In this document: positions 1-11,400 of the stretch, one piece after another
Layout: every line of letters begins with the position of its first letter
How positions within the stretch are numbered: the first letter of the stretch is position 1
Source: Brachionus manjavacas
Lineage: Eukaryota; Rotifera; Eurotatoria; Ploima; Brachionidae
Direction: 5' to 3'
DNA length: 64,000 nt
Assembly (NCBI GenBank): GCA_019054805.1
Contig: JAHQIY010000027.1
Location: 682,001-746,000 of the forward strand
The notes under the pieces: model-generated
What the model was told of the DNA's origin: nothing
Database searches by the model: none
Seen by the model: the letters and a program-made list of their open reading frames with translations, nothing else
Program-made: the position numbers and the translations under genes

Positions 1-1037
1 TCACCATATTTACGTAAATTATGGTAAATTCACGATATTTTACCATATTTTCCGTAAAATATGGTAATCTAAAAAAGGGTATTTTTCGTAAAATAACGAT
101 AATTATCGTAAAATACCGATAATTACTGTAAAATTCAGTGAAAAAAAATTTCCAAAATTTCTCGAAAAAAACCGATTTTCATGAAAAAAATTTTTTTTTG
201 AATTTTTGAAAAAGGAAAACAAAAAAAATTTTTTTGACAAAAAATGACGTAAATTTCCGTAAATTTTTGTTAAAAAAAGGTAAAAAATGGTAAAAATTCA
301 GCAGAAAGGAAAATGAATTTTTTATTATTTCATTCAATTTTTTTTCTAAACAAATTATGAAAATTAATATTTATTTGTCATTTATTTGAAAATATTAAGT
401 ACGAAAATGTTAAATTATTAAATAATTAACAAAAATTATCAGAAATCATTTATAAGAGCTCTATAAAAAAAGATATACAATCAGAATTTAATATTCTGAC
501 CAGTCACCATTTACAATCTCAACAACCTAGAAATGATTTATCAAAAAATTAAAATAATAAAATTTTTTAATATTTTTTACATATTTAAAATGATTTATAT
601 ATTTCTTACATTTTTCAACTGTCAAAGTTTTTTGAAATGCTTAATATCAAAAGTAAAATAATATGCTTTAAATGAAATCAAAAGTTAGACTTAAATTTAT
701 TTAAAAAGCTGGGCTTGTAAAATTTATTCCAAAAGGATCAACATTCAAAGAAGCTTGGGACAAGACAGCTAACAGCTTAGAAGCAAAAAAAGCTCAAAAA
801 AATTTTTTTTGTTTTCCTTTTTCAAAAATTCAAAAAAAAATTTTTTTCATGAAAATCGGTTTTTTTCGAGAAATTTTGATAATTTTTTTTTTCACTTAAT
901 TTTACAGTAATTATCGTTATTTTACGAAAAATACCCTTTTTTAGATTACCATATTTTACGGTAAATATGGTAAAATATCGTGAATTTACCATAATTTACG
1001 TAAAATATGGTGAATTCAAGGTATCGTAGCAGCACTG
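1..1037. mobile_element. Tc1/mariner-like inverted-repeat element, left end cut by window
   Basis: Two long arms (about 1-240 and 780-1037) are inverted copies, rich in ACGTAAA and ACCATATTT motifs. The right end reads GCAGCACTG followed by TA. A complete relative at 47382-48056 shows the matching left end CAGTGCTGCTACGATACC, so about 25 bases are missing here before the window starts. The spacer holds a short open stretch (about 706-795) reading KFIPKGSTFKEAWDK, also present in the other copies, presumably a transposase remnant. CAGT termini and TA target are typical of Tc1/mariner elements. Confidence 0.75.
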
Positions 1038-1039
1038 TA

Positions 1040-2488
1040 TCATCATTGCTTCTTCGAATTTTTTCTGAATTAAAATGAACAATTGTTTTACTACTTTCAA
1101 AAATGTGAACCTTAACAACTGAATGTAAAAGTTTAGTTAAAACTTGAGTTAAAATTCCTCATCTTAAAAAAAATAATTTATTGAATATTTGACTATTCTG
1201 CAGTGACTTGAAAAATGAGTCCTTGGCAATGTGATATAGCGACATTTTGTCGATATCACTGGAAAGTTGATTAACTTAACCATAATCGTTTAAGTTTATA
1301 TTAAAGCATAAATAGCTGCTCCAATACGTCTTACGACAAGATCGGATAGACGAGCCCAAGGGTACTAATGTGAACATTACAGGCAAACACTTGTAAGTTT
1401 CCTACGTGCATAACTTTTCGAATCTTTGACCTTTTTTTGATCTGTAAAAGCCAAAGGCAAGAAAATTTCAAGATCTTTCTAGTGGTAACTTCGGTATTCC
1501 AAAATTCTAAAAATTAATTGCATAAAACTTCGAAAACTTTAAAAAAACATGTTTTTTGCTCTTTTTCGAAGTAGCCTAATTTCTTGTCATTTTAACTTTT
1601 TTGACTCCTGTAAATTGTATCATGTAGAACTTTTTGCGCTCTTGAATTTGAGCTATTTTCTCTAATAAAATTATTCTCTTTTTTTCTTAATTAGAATACT
1701 CTCTATTTTTGAAATTCTCCTTAAGCGTTCACCATAGATAAATATTACTATTAGATATCAATTTTTCTTTAATCATTAATATTGAGTAAACGAATAAAGA
1801 AAAAATTACTTTATTTGTTCTAATATTTTTATTATATGTCATAATGAATCACGATATTGCAGTACTGATTCCTTATACCGCTTTTCGAAAATAGTTTTCA
1901 GAGCATTAATGTCCTCAACTGTAGCAAAAAAATAATTGTGCCAAAATAGTCACTTTGTAAAACTATTCAAAAGAAAGATTTTTCGTTTTTCGATTCGATA
2001 TTAATGCTAAGATTTCTTTGAATCTTGGATTTGTCTCGAAATTCAAAATTTCTAGCTTTCAGAGGGCATCTTGAAGTTTAGGATCAAAAAGTATTTTTTT
2101 TATAATTTTTGAATGATATTTGATTAAATCTCTCTGCAAAATGCTAACTAAAATATTTAGAATATAAAATATTTAGAATTAAAAAAATTGATTAAAATTT
2201 AATTGAAAATTTATTAAATAATTCAAAGGTACTTTATCATTCCAACCATTTTTCTCTCATTTAGTATGAAAAATGTTTCTTTCGACTCGACCCAAACCAT
2301 AAAGGAAAAAAAGCTCTAAAGTTACATTGTTCATTTACTCAATTTTTAGATACAAATCAAATGAAAAACCAACAATTAAAAAAGAAAAAAAACATAACTT
2401 TGTCCACTAACTCACCAGCTTCAATCAATTACCGGATTTTTTAAATAAATTTAAAAAAAATAAACACTTTTGCCCCTTTGCCTCTTAA
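1040..2488. other. AT-rich intergenic DNA, no gene seen
   Basis: This is the 3' flank of the minus-strand senataxin gene. No open frame with coding character, RNA gene or clear repeat was found on either strand. Confidence 0.5.
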
Positions 2489-5400
2489 TTATTCCAAATT
2501 AAAAATTAAAGCTCGTTGTTTGGCATCGTGCACACAACCATTCCAGTCCGAATTGACAGCCAAAGACTCGGCATGGCCGAATATGTACAGTGCAAATCGG
2601 GCGCGGGTCAGAGCCACATTAAGGCGCTGACGATGGGCCAAGAAACCAATAGACCGACTCGCGTTCCTTGCTCTCACACAGCTGAATATCACGATGTCTT
2701 TTTCCCGGCCCTGAAAACTGTCCACAGTGCCAACTTCTATTTTATTAATCAAATTACTTTAAAAAAAAAATAAATAAAAACAAAATAAATTTTTTTTTTT
2801 TTACTTTTTTATCAATAAGTCCCTCAGGAGTCCAACTTGTTTCTGATAAGGCGTGATTATGCCAATGCTAAATTTATAATACTTGCCACTTAGATATTTA
2901 CAAAATTCCAAAATGTGCTCGCCCTCGACCGGGTTAAACACCGATCCGTTCACCTCGTCACCAATCTCTTGGCTGTTGATCACATTAAAGAACAGATAGG
3001 GCTTTAGATCCAGAACAGATCGCTTTTGAGCTGTTTCTCTAAATAAAAAAAATAAAAAAAAATTTTTTTTTATCTTTTTATTTTACTTGTGAGTTTTTAA
3101 TTTATTTTTGTAAAAGTTGTGCGACGGAAAATCGCATATGTCAGGATGCATCCGGTACTGGACGTAGAGCATTCGGATGGGACTTTGGTCCATGAACCTG
3201 AATCGCTGGTAGACGCGCTCAAATAGGGACATTGCTAGGCCTCTTTCTTGGCCGATGCGGGACAGAACTGTGGCCGGCAGCTGTTCCGGATCGCCCACTT
3301 GGATTATTTTGTCGCAGCCGAATCGTAAGGGTATCAGAGACTCAACTTCCAAACACTGGGCTGCCTTTGGCCAAAAATTTTAATCTCTAGTTAAGTCAAA
3401 AAACAATTTGTCTCACTTCGTCTATGATTACCACACTGACCAGGGAGTTGCCATTGTTTTTCTCCGCGGTCAAACAGTCCAAAAGGCTGTTGCCAGAAAA
3501 ATTGAGCGTACATATGATAATGTCTGCTTCTTTGAGCACTTTTTCTTTGGCCTGTACTTCCAGTTTTTTTCTGTCCCCATAAGATATCTCGTTTGATTTG
3601 TTTTTGGCTAGTTGATCTTCGAATTTTTTTATCTTTTTTTTCAACTCTTCCAGCTCTTTTTCAGCTTCCTTAAGCTTTCATAGAAAAATTTAGCTTCACA
3701 TAAGTTCGAAGGGCCTAAGTTCAAAAAGAAGCGACTCTGTTTTTGAGCGGCAAAATTGTTATTAAGAAAACAATTGAGAAATGAAAAAATTAAAAATTTT
3801 ATGTGACAAAATTAATGAAAATTTAAAATAATGATCCAAAAAATTTGCAAAAAAAATTTTTTTGTATTTAATTAGCTAAATGTCAAATGGGTCTAATGGG
3901 CTAGAAGATGGTGGACCGGAGCAAAATTTTATCTCGACCCTCTTTAGATGACTAATTATTTTTTTTCCTTAAAATAACAGGTTATAGGAACTTCTGGGAA
4001 TGATTTATGTCAAAAATTAAAAATTATTAATTCAAGATATTAATTTGGTTTAATTTTTTGTGTTTGAATTACAAAATGAATCCAATGTTGAAATAACAAT
4101 GAAAAAGTGCCATGTTTCAAGTATTTTTTTCAGTTTCAAAAAAAAAAATATTGCATGCATTTTCATATTTGAAATTAAACTCCTCGGTGAAATAGAATGA
4201 GTTTAATTTTTTTTTGGAAATTTAAAAAAAACTATATTGAAAATTCTTTTTTACCTCTTAAACAATTTATTGATTATTTTATCTGTACCAAGCTAGTTCT
4301 CCTTCAGAATATAAACATATGAAAAAACATAAAAAAAAGTTAATTTATTTAATATTAAATAAAAAATGAATAAAAAGATAAATAATTCATTCAGATTAAA
4401 ATTTATATTCAATCATTAAAAAACTGGATCTAGTCGGTTAGGTGAACCATAGTTCACTTTTTCCGAAAAATTCTTGTTCTCAGATTTTGTTGTTCTAATT
4501 AGAATTTGACGAAAGATTTTTAGATTATGCGAACAAATTGAATAAAGCTCAAAATTTAATAGAATGCCTTATTCTCGAAACTGATATAAAAATTAGTTAA
4601 TAATTTTTTTGTTTTTTTTTTAATTTTAAGGAGCTTTAGAAATACCTTAGCATTTGCTCTGATCTGGTTGACTTGGTATTACACTTTCAACAATCCCAAA
4701 TTCCCAAATACTCTCTCTACTTAATACTTTGCCCTTCAGCATAAATAATAAAAATTAAAGAAAATAAAAATTAATTTTTTACCCTTCAAATGTTCACAAA
4801 ACCTGAGAGCAAGATATTTTCGGATAATAAGTGAACCTTGGTTCACCTAACCGACTAGACCCAGTTTTTTAATGATTGAATATAAATTTTAATCTAAATG
4901 ATTTTTTTTTTTTTATTCTTTTATTTTTTTGATTTTTTATTATTTTACTTTAATTTTAGTTTTTCATTTGTTTTTATTCTGAAGGAGCATTTGCTCGGCA
5001 AAAAATAGATAACTGAATTGTTTAAAATTTAAAAAAAAAATTTCAATATAGTTTTTTTCAAGTTTCCAAACAAAAATCAAACTCATTCTATTTCACCAAA
5101 GAGTTATCTATCCAATTCTTTGAATAAATAAATAACTGACCGCTTTTTTTAGGTTGTCCCTAAAACCCGGATTCCGATCGCCTGATACGGATTTTTTCCA
5201 TCACATAAAATCTAGACCCTGATCTTTTAAATGAACTAAAACTGGTACCTGGATTTTTTCAAAATTAAATTATAAAATATAAATTGACTAATTATTCTGG
5301 ATTGTAATTTAAAAAATAGTGAAAATTGTGTTCTAAAATTACTCAAGACATGTTAATTACCAGACTTGTTTTTAAGCCACAAGTCTTAAGTCAAGTCAAT

Positions 5401-8400
5401 GACTTAAATTTTTTTTTTTTTCTATGATTTAATAAATCCATATTTGATACCAATAAAGTAGTTGCTTCCAAACTCCTGGCCGCAAATCTTGACCTATGTG
5501 CTCTGTAAATGTAACCAGATTCAGAAAATAATTCTTTCAACTGGTCCAAATGAAGCAGGTATTGATAAAAAATTTTGTGCAAGTCATAACTTTGACTTAA
5601 AAAAAAATTTAGTTCATTGACTTTGACTTAAATATTTGTGACTTAGGCTTAAAACTGTGACTTATAAACAAGTCTGTGAATTACGATTCCTGGTGACACA
5701 CAATATAGGACCTTAAACATTGATCGAGCAAAATGTGAAAAACAAACTCATCCTTAAGGGTTCAGTAAATTAAAATTAATTCTTATACACAGATAAAATT
5801 TTTTAATTTCTAAAGGAAACAATTTATTAAATTTTCATTTTTTCCCGTAAATTGATAAAAAAATAAAATTTATTTAGCAACATGGTTCGTTCCGATGAAA
5901 TCGTGTTTAACCAATCTGTTAAAGACAATCGACACAATCGAGGCTTTACTTCGGTAATGGTATTCATAAATTTTGCTAAGGCCTTTGACAAAGTCTCACA
6001 CCGAGCGTTGATCAAAAAAATTCAACTATATGCTTTCAGACTGCTCATTTGGTTGAACAATTTTTTAAATAGCAGAAAGCAAAGGGTTGTTATTGGAGAC
6101 AAGTCTTCAGAATGGCTAGATGTATTAAGTGGTGTGCCTCAAGGCTCAGTCTTAGGTCCTTTGCTTTTTGTAATTTTTATAAATGGTATGCCTCAAGCAA
6201 TCAAGACACTGTGCAAGCTTTTTGCCGATGATACAAAGCTTATTGGTGTTATTAGAAATCCATTGGATCTTACAACATTACAAGGTGACATCGACTCTCT
6301 GGTGAGATGGGCCGAGGACTGGCTGATGGATTTTAATGCTCATAAGTACGGCTATATGGTATTCAACAACAGTTACTTTGATATTAGTTTGAAAATGAAT
6401 GGACTAGATATGTGTAAGACAGAAAATGAACGCGGTTTAGGTATAATAATCAATTCAAATCTGAAATGGAGTATGCAAGCTATGGTAGCGGCCAAAAGAG
6501 CTAATATGGTACTTGGACAATTATCTAAAGCGTTCAAGTCATGGTCAATTGGTACGTTCAGGAAGCTTTACGTGACATTTGTTAGACCTCATCTCGAGTA
6601 TGCTGTCGCTGCTTGGTGTCCGTACACGAAGAAGGACATTTTAGTTCTCGAGAAGGTACAAATAAGAGCAACAAAATTGGTCAAGTCACTTAAGCATCTA
6701 CCATATGAGCAGAGATTAGAGAACTTGGGACTTACTACCCTGAGCAAGAGAAGAGAGAGAGAGGAGATCTTGTCGAATATTTCAAGATAGTTAATGGTTA
6801 AACTCAAGTGAACTGGCACAATCCAAACAAACTTTGCGATTCGTTGAGCTGTTCTGGTCCAGCGGGGAGTATACGTGGGCACCAACACAGAATGTCCAAA
6901 CAACTGACGAGAATCAACCAACGTGAGCATTTCATTCTTAACAGAGTAGTAGACAACTGGAACAGACTGCCTCTTGAAGCAGTCAAAGCAAGTTCAAAAA
7001 ATTGTTTAAGAAAATGGTTGACGAAATCAATACGTCGCGATAATTAGGGGAATATTCAGCACTGTCTGAAAGCTACTATAGCGCTCCCTATATGGGTTTT
7101 CGTTTGGTGGGACAAACCACCGTAGCTCATTATTATTATTATTATTTTAAATATTCAAGCTTTTTAGACCCAATTTTTTTAATATTTATTTAATTTATTA
7201 TTTAAAAAAATTCAAATATTTTAATTTTAGATCGCCCTTAAGGAGATATTTCAACAAAATATAAACAATAATCAATTAAAATTCTAAGCTTATCTTTTAA
7301 TTTAAACAAGCCAAAATTATTAATAAATAAGGCGAATTTACCTGTTTTTCTTTGCCCGAAGTCTTGAACTCTTTCACGCGAATAGTAAACTTTTTTTCGT
7401 GAAACTGCAAATTTTTATAATGACTTGTCAGGCTCTCTGACTTGGTCGTTTTTTTCTCCATCATAAGCTGGTCGAATGCTCTTTTGAACAAATAGTCCAG
7501 AGTCATCTCTTCACAGTCTTTGTGTATACTTTCAGTTCGTCCCACGCGCACAACCTTGACCTCCCTTTTCAGCACTCTCTCGCATATTGCGGACGAGCTC
7601 TGCTCCTTTAGCTTCTTTATTCGCCTAGTCAGCTCATCACAGCCGCCGTTTGACGGCGAACAGATCATAATTTTCAGGTTCAAATTTTTTTCATTAGCTT
7701 TCGGCTGCTTTGCCGATAAACGCTTCAAATAGTACAGTTTCTAAAAAAATTGAAAATAAAAAAAATTTTAATTAATCTCTGCCATAAACAAGAAAATTCC
7801 TTACAGTGAAAAGAGCGTTTATGATTCCAACAATGGTGTGCGACTTTCCAGTGCCCGGCGGTCCCTGGACGAAGCAAAGCTTAGGCTCGTTGCTTTTCAG
7901 AATTGATGAGCACTGGATTATTACTTTTTGCTGTGACTCATTGAATTCAGCAAGATTTAACTTTTCATCTTTCTCTGGCTCTTTGATCCAAAATGCGGGA
8001 TCCAACTGTGAAACATTCAATATTGTCTTGAGCAGAGGAGAGTTCTGGAATGCAATCAATGCTTTGGCTCGACGAAATGAACCCGACAAGCTTGTTATTA
8101 ACTTAAAATATTAATTAGATAATAATAAGCTTGTTAGTCACAAGTAACAATTGTGAAAAATTGGTATGATCAAAAATTTTTTATTTTTTTTGGTAAAAAA
8201 CTAAAGTTAAAAAATTCGGATTTTTACTTCTGTATATATTGATCTGTGGAAATTTATAATTTACAACTTTAGCTATTTAGAGATCAGCAAATTCAAATCA
8301 TAACATAAAAAAATTATTCGAAAGCTTCAAAGCATGTTTTTGTTGTTTTATTTTTTTGAACTCCCAAAATCCTGGAAAATAGCAAATATTACCATGATAT

Positions 8401-11400
8401 CTTAAGAATCTTCTCCCATTCAAGACCCTAATAACTAACGTCCAATTACAGTACATCCTAAAACTAACTTCATCGATTCTTTCCTTTCCTCTTCCTTTCC
8501 TCTTCCTTTCCTCTTCCTTTCCTCTTCCTTTCCTCTTCCTTTCCTCTTCCTTTCCTCTTCCTTTCCTCTTCCTTTCCATTTTCTTAGAGGAAAGGAATAG
8601 GAAAGGAAAGGAAGAGAGAAAAGGAAAGTTTCCTCTTCCTTTCCTCTTCCTTTCCTCTTCCTTTCCTCTTCCTTTCCTCTTCCTTTCCTCTTCCTTTCCA
8701 TTTTCTTAGAGGAAAGGAATAGGAAAGGAAAGGAAGAGAGAAAAGGAAAGTTTCCTCTTCCTTTCCTCTTCCATTCCATTTTCTTAGTGGAAAGGAATAG
8801 GAAAGGAAAGGAAGAGAGAAAAGGAAAGGAAGAGGAAAGGAAGAGGAAAGCGATGAAGTTAGTTTTAGGATGTACTGCAGTATGACAAGTTGCCTTGGCA
8901 AGTTAGTTGAACATTTTATTTACACTAGAATATGGTTTAATTTTTTGTGTTTAAATTACATGATGTATCCAATGTTGAAATAACATTGAAAAAGTGTGAT
9001 GTTTCAAATATTTTTTTTAAGTTTCCAAAATAAATTAAACTCTTTGGTGAAAAAGAATGAGTTTATATTTGTTAAATAATCTTTTTTAACTTTTAAACAA
9101 TTCAGTTATTTATTTTTTACCCAGCAAATGCTCCTTCAGAATAAAAACATATGAAAAAACTAAAAATAAAGTTAAATAATAAAAAATTTAAAAAAAAAAT
9201 TCATTCAAATTAAAATTTATATTCAGTCGTTGAAAAACTGGGTATAGTCGGTTAGGTGAACCAAAGTCCACTTATCCGAAAAATTCTTGTTCTCAGGTTT
9301 TGTGAACTATTGGTTTACCCAATTTTTTTGTTAAAAATAGAATTAAGGTGAATCAAAATATTTAATTTTATTTTATTTTTAATCTGAAGGAGCTTTAGAA
9401 ATAACATTTTCTCAAATCTGGTTGACTTGGTATTACACTTTCAACAATCCCAAATTCCCAAATGCTCTCTCTACTTAAGACTTTGCCCTTCAGCATAAAT
9501 AATAAAAATTAAAGAAAATTAATTTTTCACCCTTTAAATGTTTGACTTTGGGGAACATAGATTCATCTATTTTCCAAAATTTACTTACTTCGCCCAACTT
9601 TTAATTCTCTATATAATTATTTTTTATCATTACATTAGCTTTTTTTCTAAATAGATGATGAATAATTTCAAAATAGGAGAACAATTTTTAGATTAGGTCA
9701 ACTAATAGTTCATACAACCTGAGAAAAATAATTGTTCCAGGTGAACCATAGTTTACATAAGCGACTAGACCCGAAAAACTCTGTTTCTTCTGATAAAATA
9801 TTGACTCAAGTTATAATTTACTTTCGTTTTGCGCATTTTAAAAAATACTTAATTTATCAAAAATGGAAAACAGAGCGTAGATAGTTTTTTTAAACTTAAA
9901 ATATTATCATTAAAATTAATTTTTTTTTAACTGCAAAAAATATTTGAAACATCGCTCTTTTTCAAAAGATGAACCAAAAGTTCACAAAACCTGAGAGCAA
10001 GATATTTTCGGATAATAAGTGAACCTTGGTTCACCTAACCGACTAGACCCAGTTTTTTAATGATTGAATATAAATTTCAATCTGAATGAATTTTTTTTTT
10101 TATTCTTTTATATTTTTAATTTTTTATTATTTTACTTTAATTTTAGTTTTTCATTTGTTTTTATTCTGAAGGAGCATTTGCTCGGCAAAAAATAAATAAC
10201 TGAATTGTTTAAAATTTTTAAAAAAAAATTTCAATATAGTTTTTTTCAAATTTCCAAACAAAAATTAAACTCATTCTATTTCACCAAAGAGTTTAATTTC
10301 AAAAATGAAAATGCCTGCAATTTTAACTTAAAATTAATTTATTTTGTAAACTTAAAAAAAATATTTAAAACATTGCTCTTTTTCAATTTTATTTCAATAT
10401 TGGCAGAGTTGGGATCAGTTAATTAGAAAAATGATACAATTAGTTTATTTATTAAACAGTTTATAAAAATTAAAGTCTAATTAACATTTAAAACGGATAT
10501 TTACATATATTTTTTATTACATTTTAGAAACATTATATTTGATAAATTTTTATAAGTGAATCTACTTCTATGTGGTCTCATCAAAAATGTAGAATCTGAC
10601 CTTATCTCTGACATTTTTAAAATGAACTTTATTTCAAATAAAAGAAAATAAAAAAGGTTTAGATAATGTATATATTAGCTTTTTATTTATTGCAAAGCAT
10701 TACTAACAAGTCAAAAAAATATATAAGTGTAAAACTAAATTAAAACCGAAAAAAAAATTTTCAAAAATTCAAATAAATAGTAAAACAGTTTTCAGTCAGT
10801 CTCAGTTAATTCAAAATACGTTATCGGTCAGTTTCAGTTTAACTGATAACTGAAATTAACTGATACTGATCAGTTATTCAGTATCAGTTTCCCAACTCTG
10901 AATATTGGATACATTTTGTAATTCAAACACAAAAAATTAATCCATATATAATTATATTTTGATTATTCTTTTATACTATAGATGTAAAGACGATATAATA
11001 ATAATAATAATAATAAGCTACAGCAGAAGACCTGTGGAGCGAGACTAGATGAGGTTTCAGCTAAAAAAAATATAAGCGTTGCTATAAATCAAGCACTGGC
11101 TCAAGCGAAATCTATAGCGATGTGGCTTAGAACTGATCAACTTTAAAAAAACTTTTTTTTATCCGTATGACTGTTTTGTATATAACTAATAAATTTTTTC
11201 TATTAAAGCTTTTTTTTTATTTCCTGAAAAAGTACTTTTGATTTCACTTAATTGTGTTAGCTGTTAACCAAAAATTTAAATTTATAATTGTTTTATTCCT
11301 ATAAAATAAAATAAGGATCCTATTGCTCCAAAAGCTAAGGCAGGTTAAACAATAAGATATTTAGACAATATCTTATTAATTTGGACATACGAGATAAGTA

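Larger units (their letters stand above)
8330..10990 (+). mobile_element. Jockey-like LINE (family A) reverse-transcriptase fragment, split by two insertions
   Basis: Three pieces, 8330-8448, 8880-8933 and about 10948-10985, are one LINE segment. They read LPKSWKIANITMI, RPI.MTSCLGKLVEHFIYTR and IYNYI, in order with the intact copy at 60498 (KAWKTSNISMI, RPISITSCLGKLLER, SRLYNYLEQ). The first gap holds a TA-flanked MITE, the second a foldback element flanked by ATAT. Removing both restores a continuous frame. Confidence 0.78.

Noticed and set aside
8298-8901. Three overlapping minus-strand ORFs rich in Glu, Arg and Lys
   Set aside because: They are translations of the purine/pyrimidine array inside the MITE; all frames are open there for lack of stop codons.
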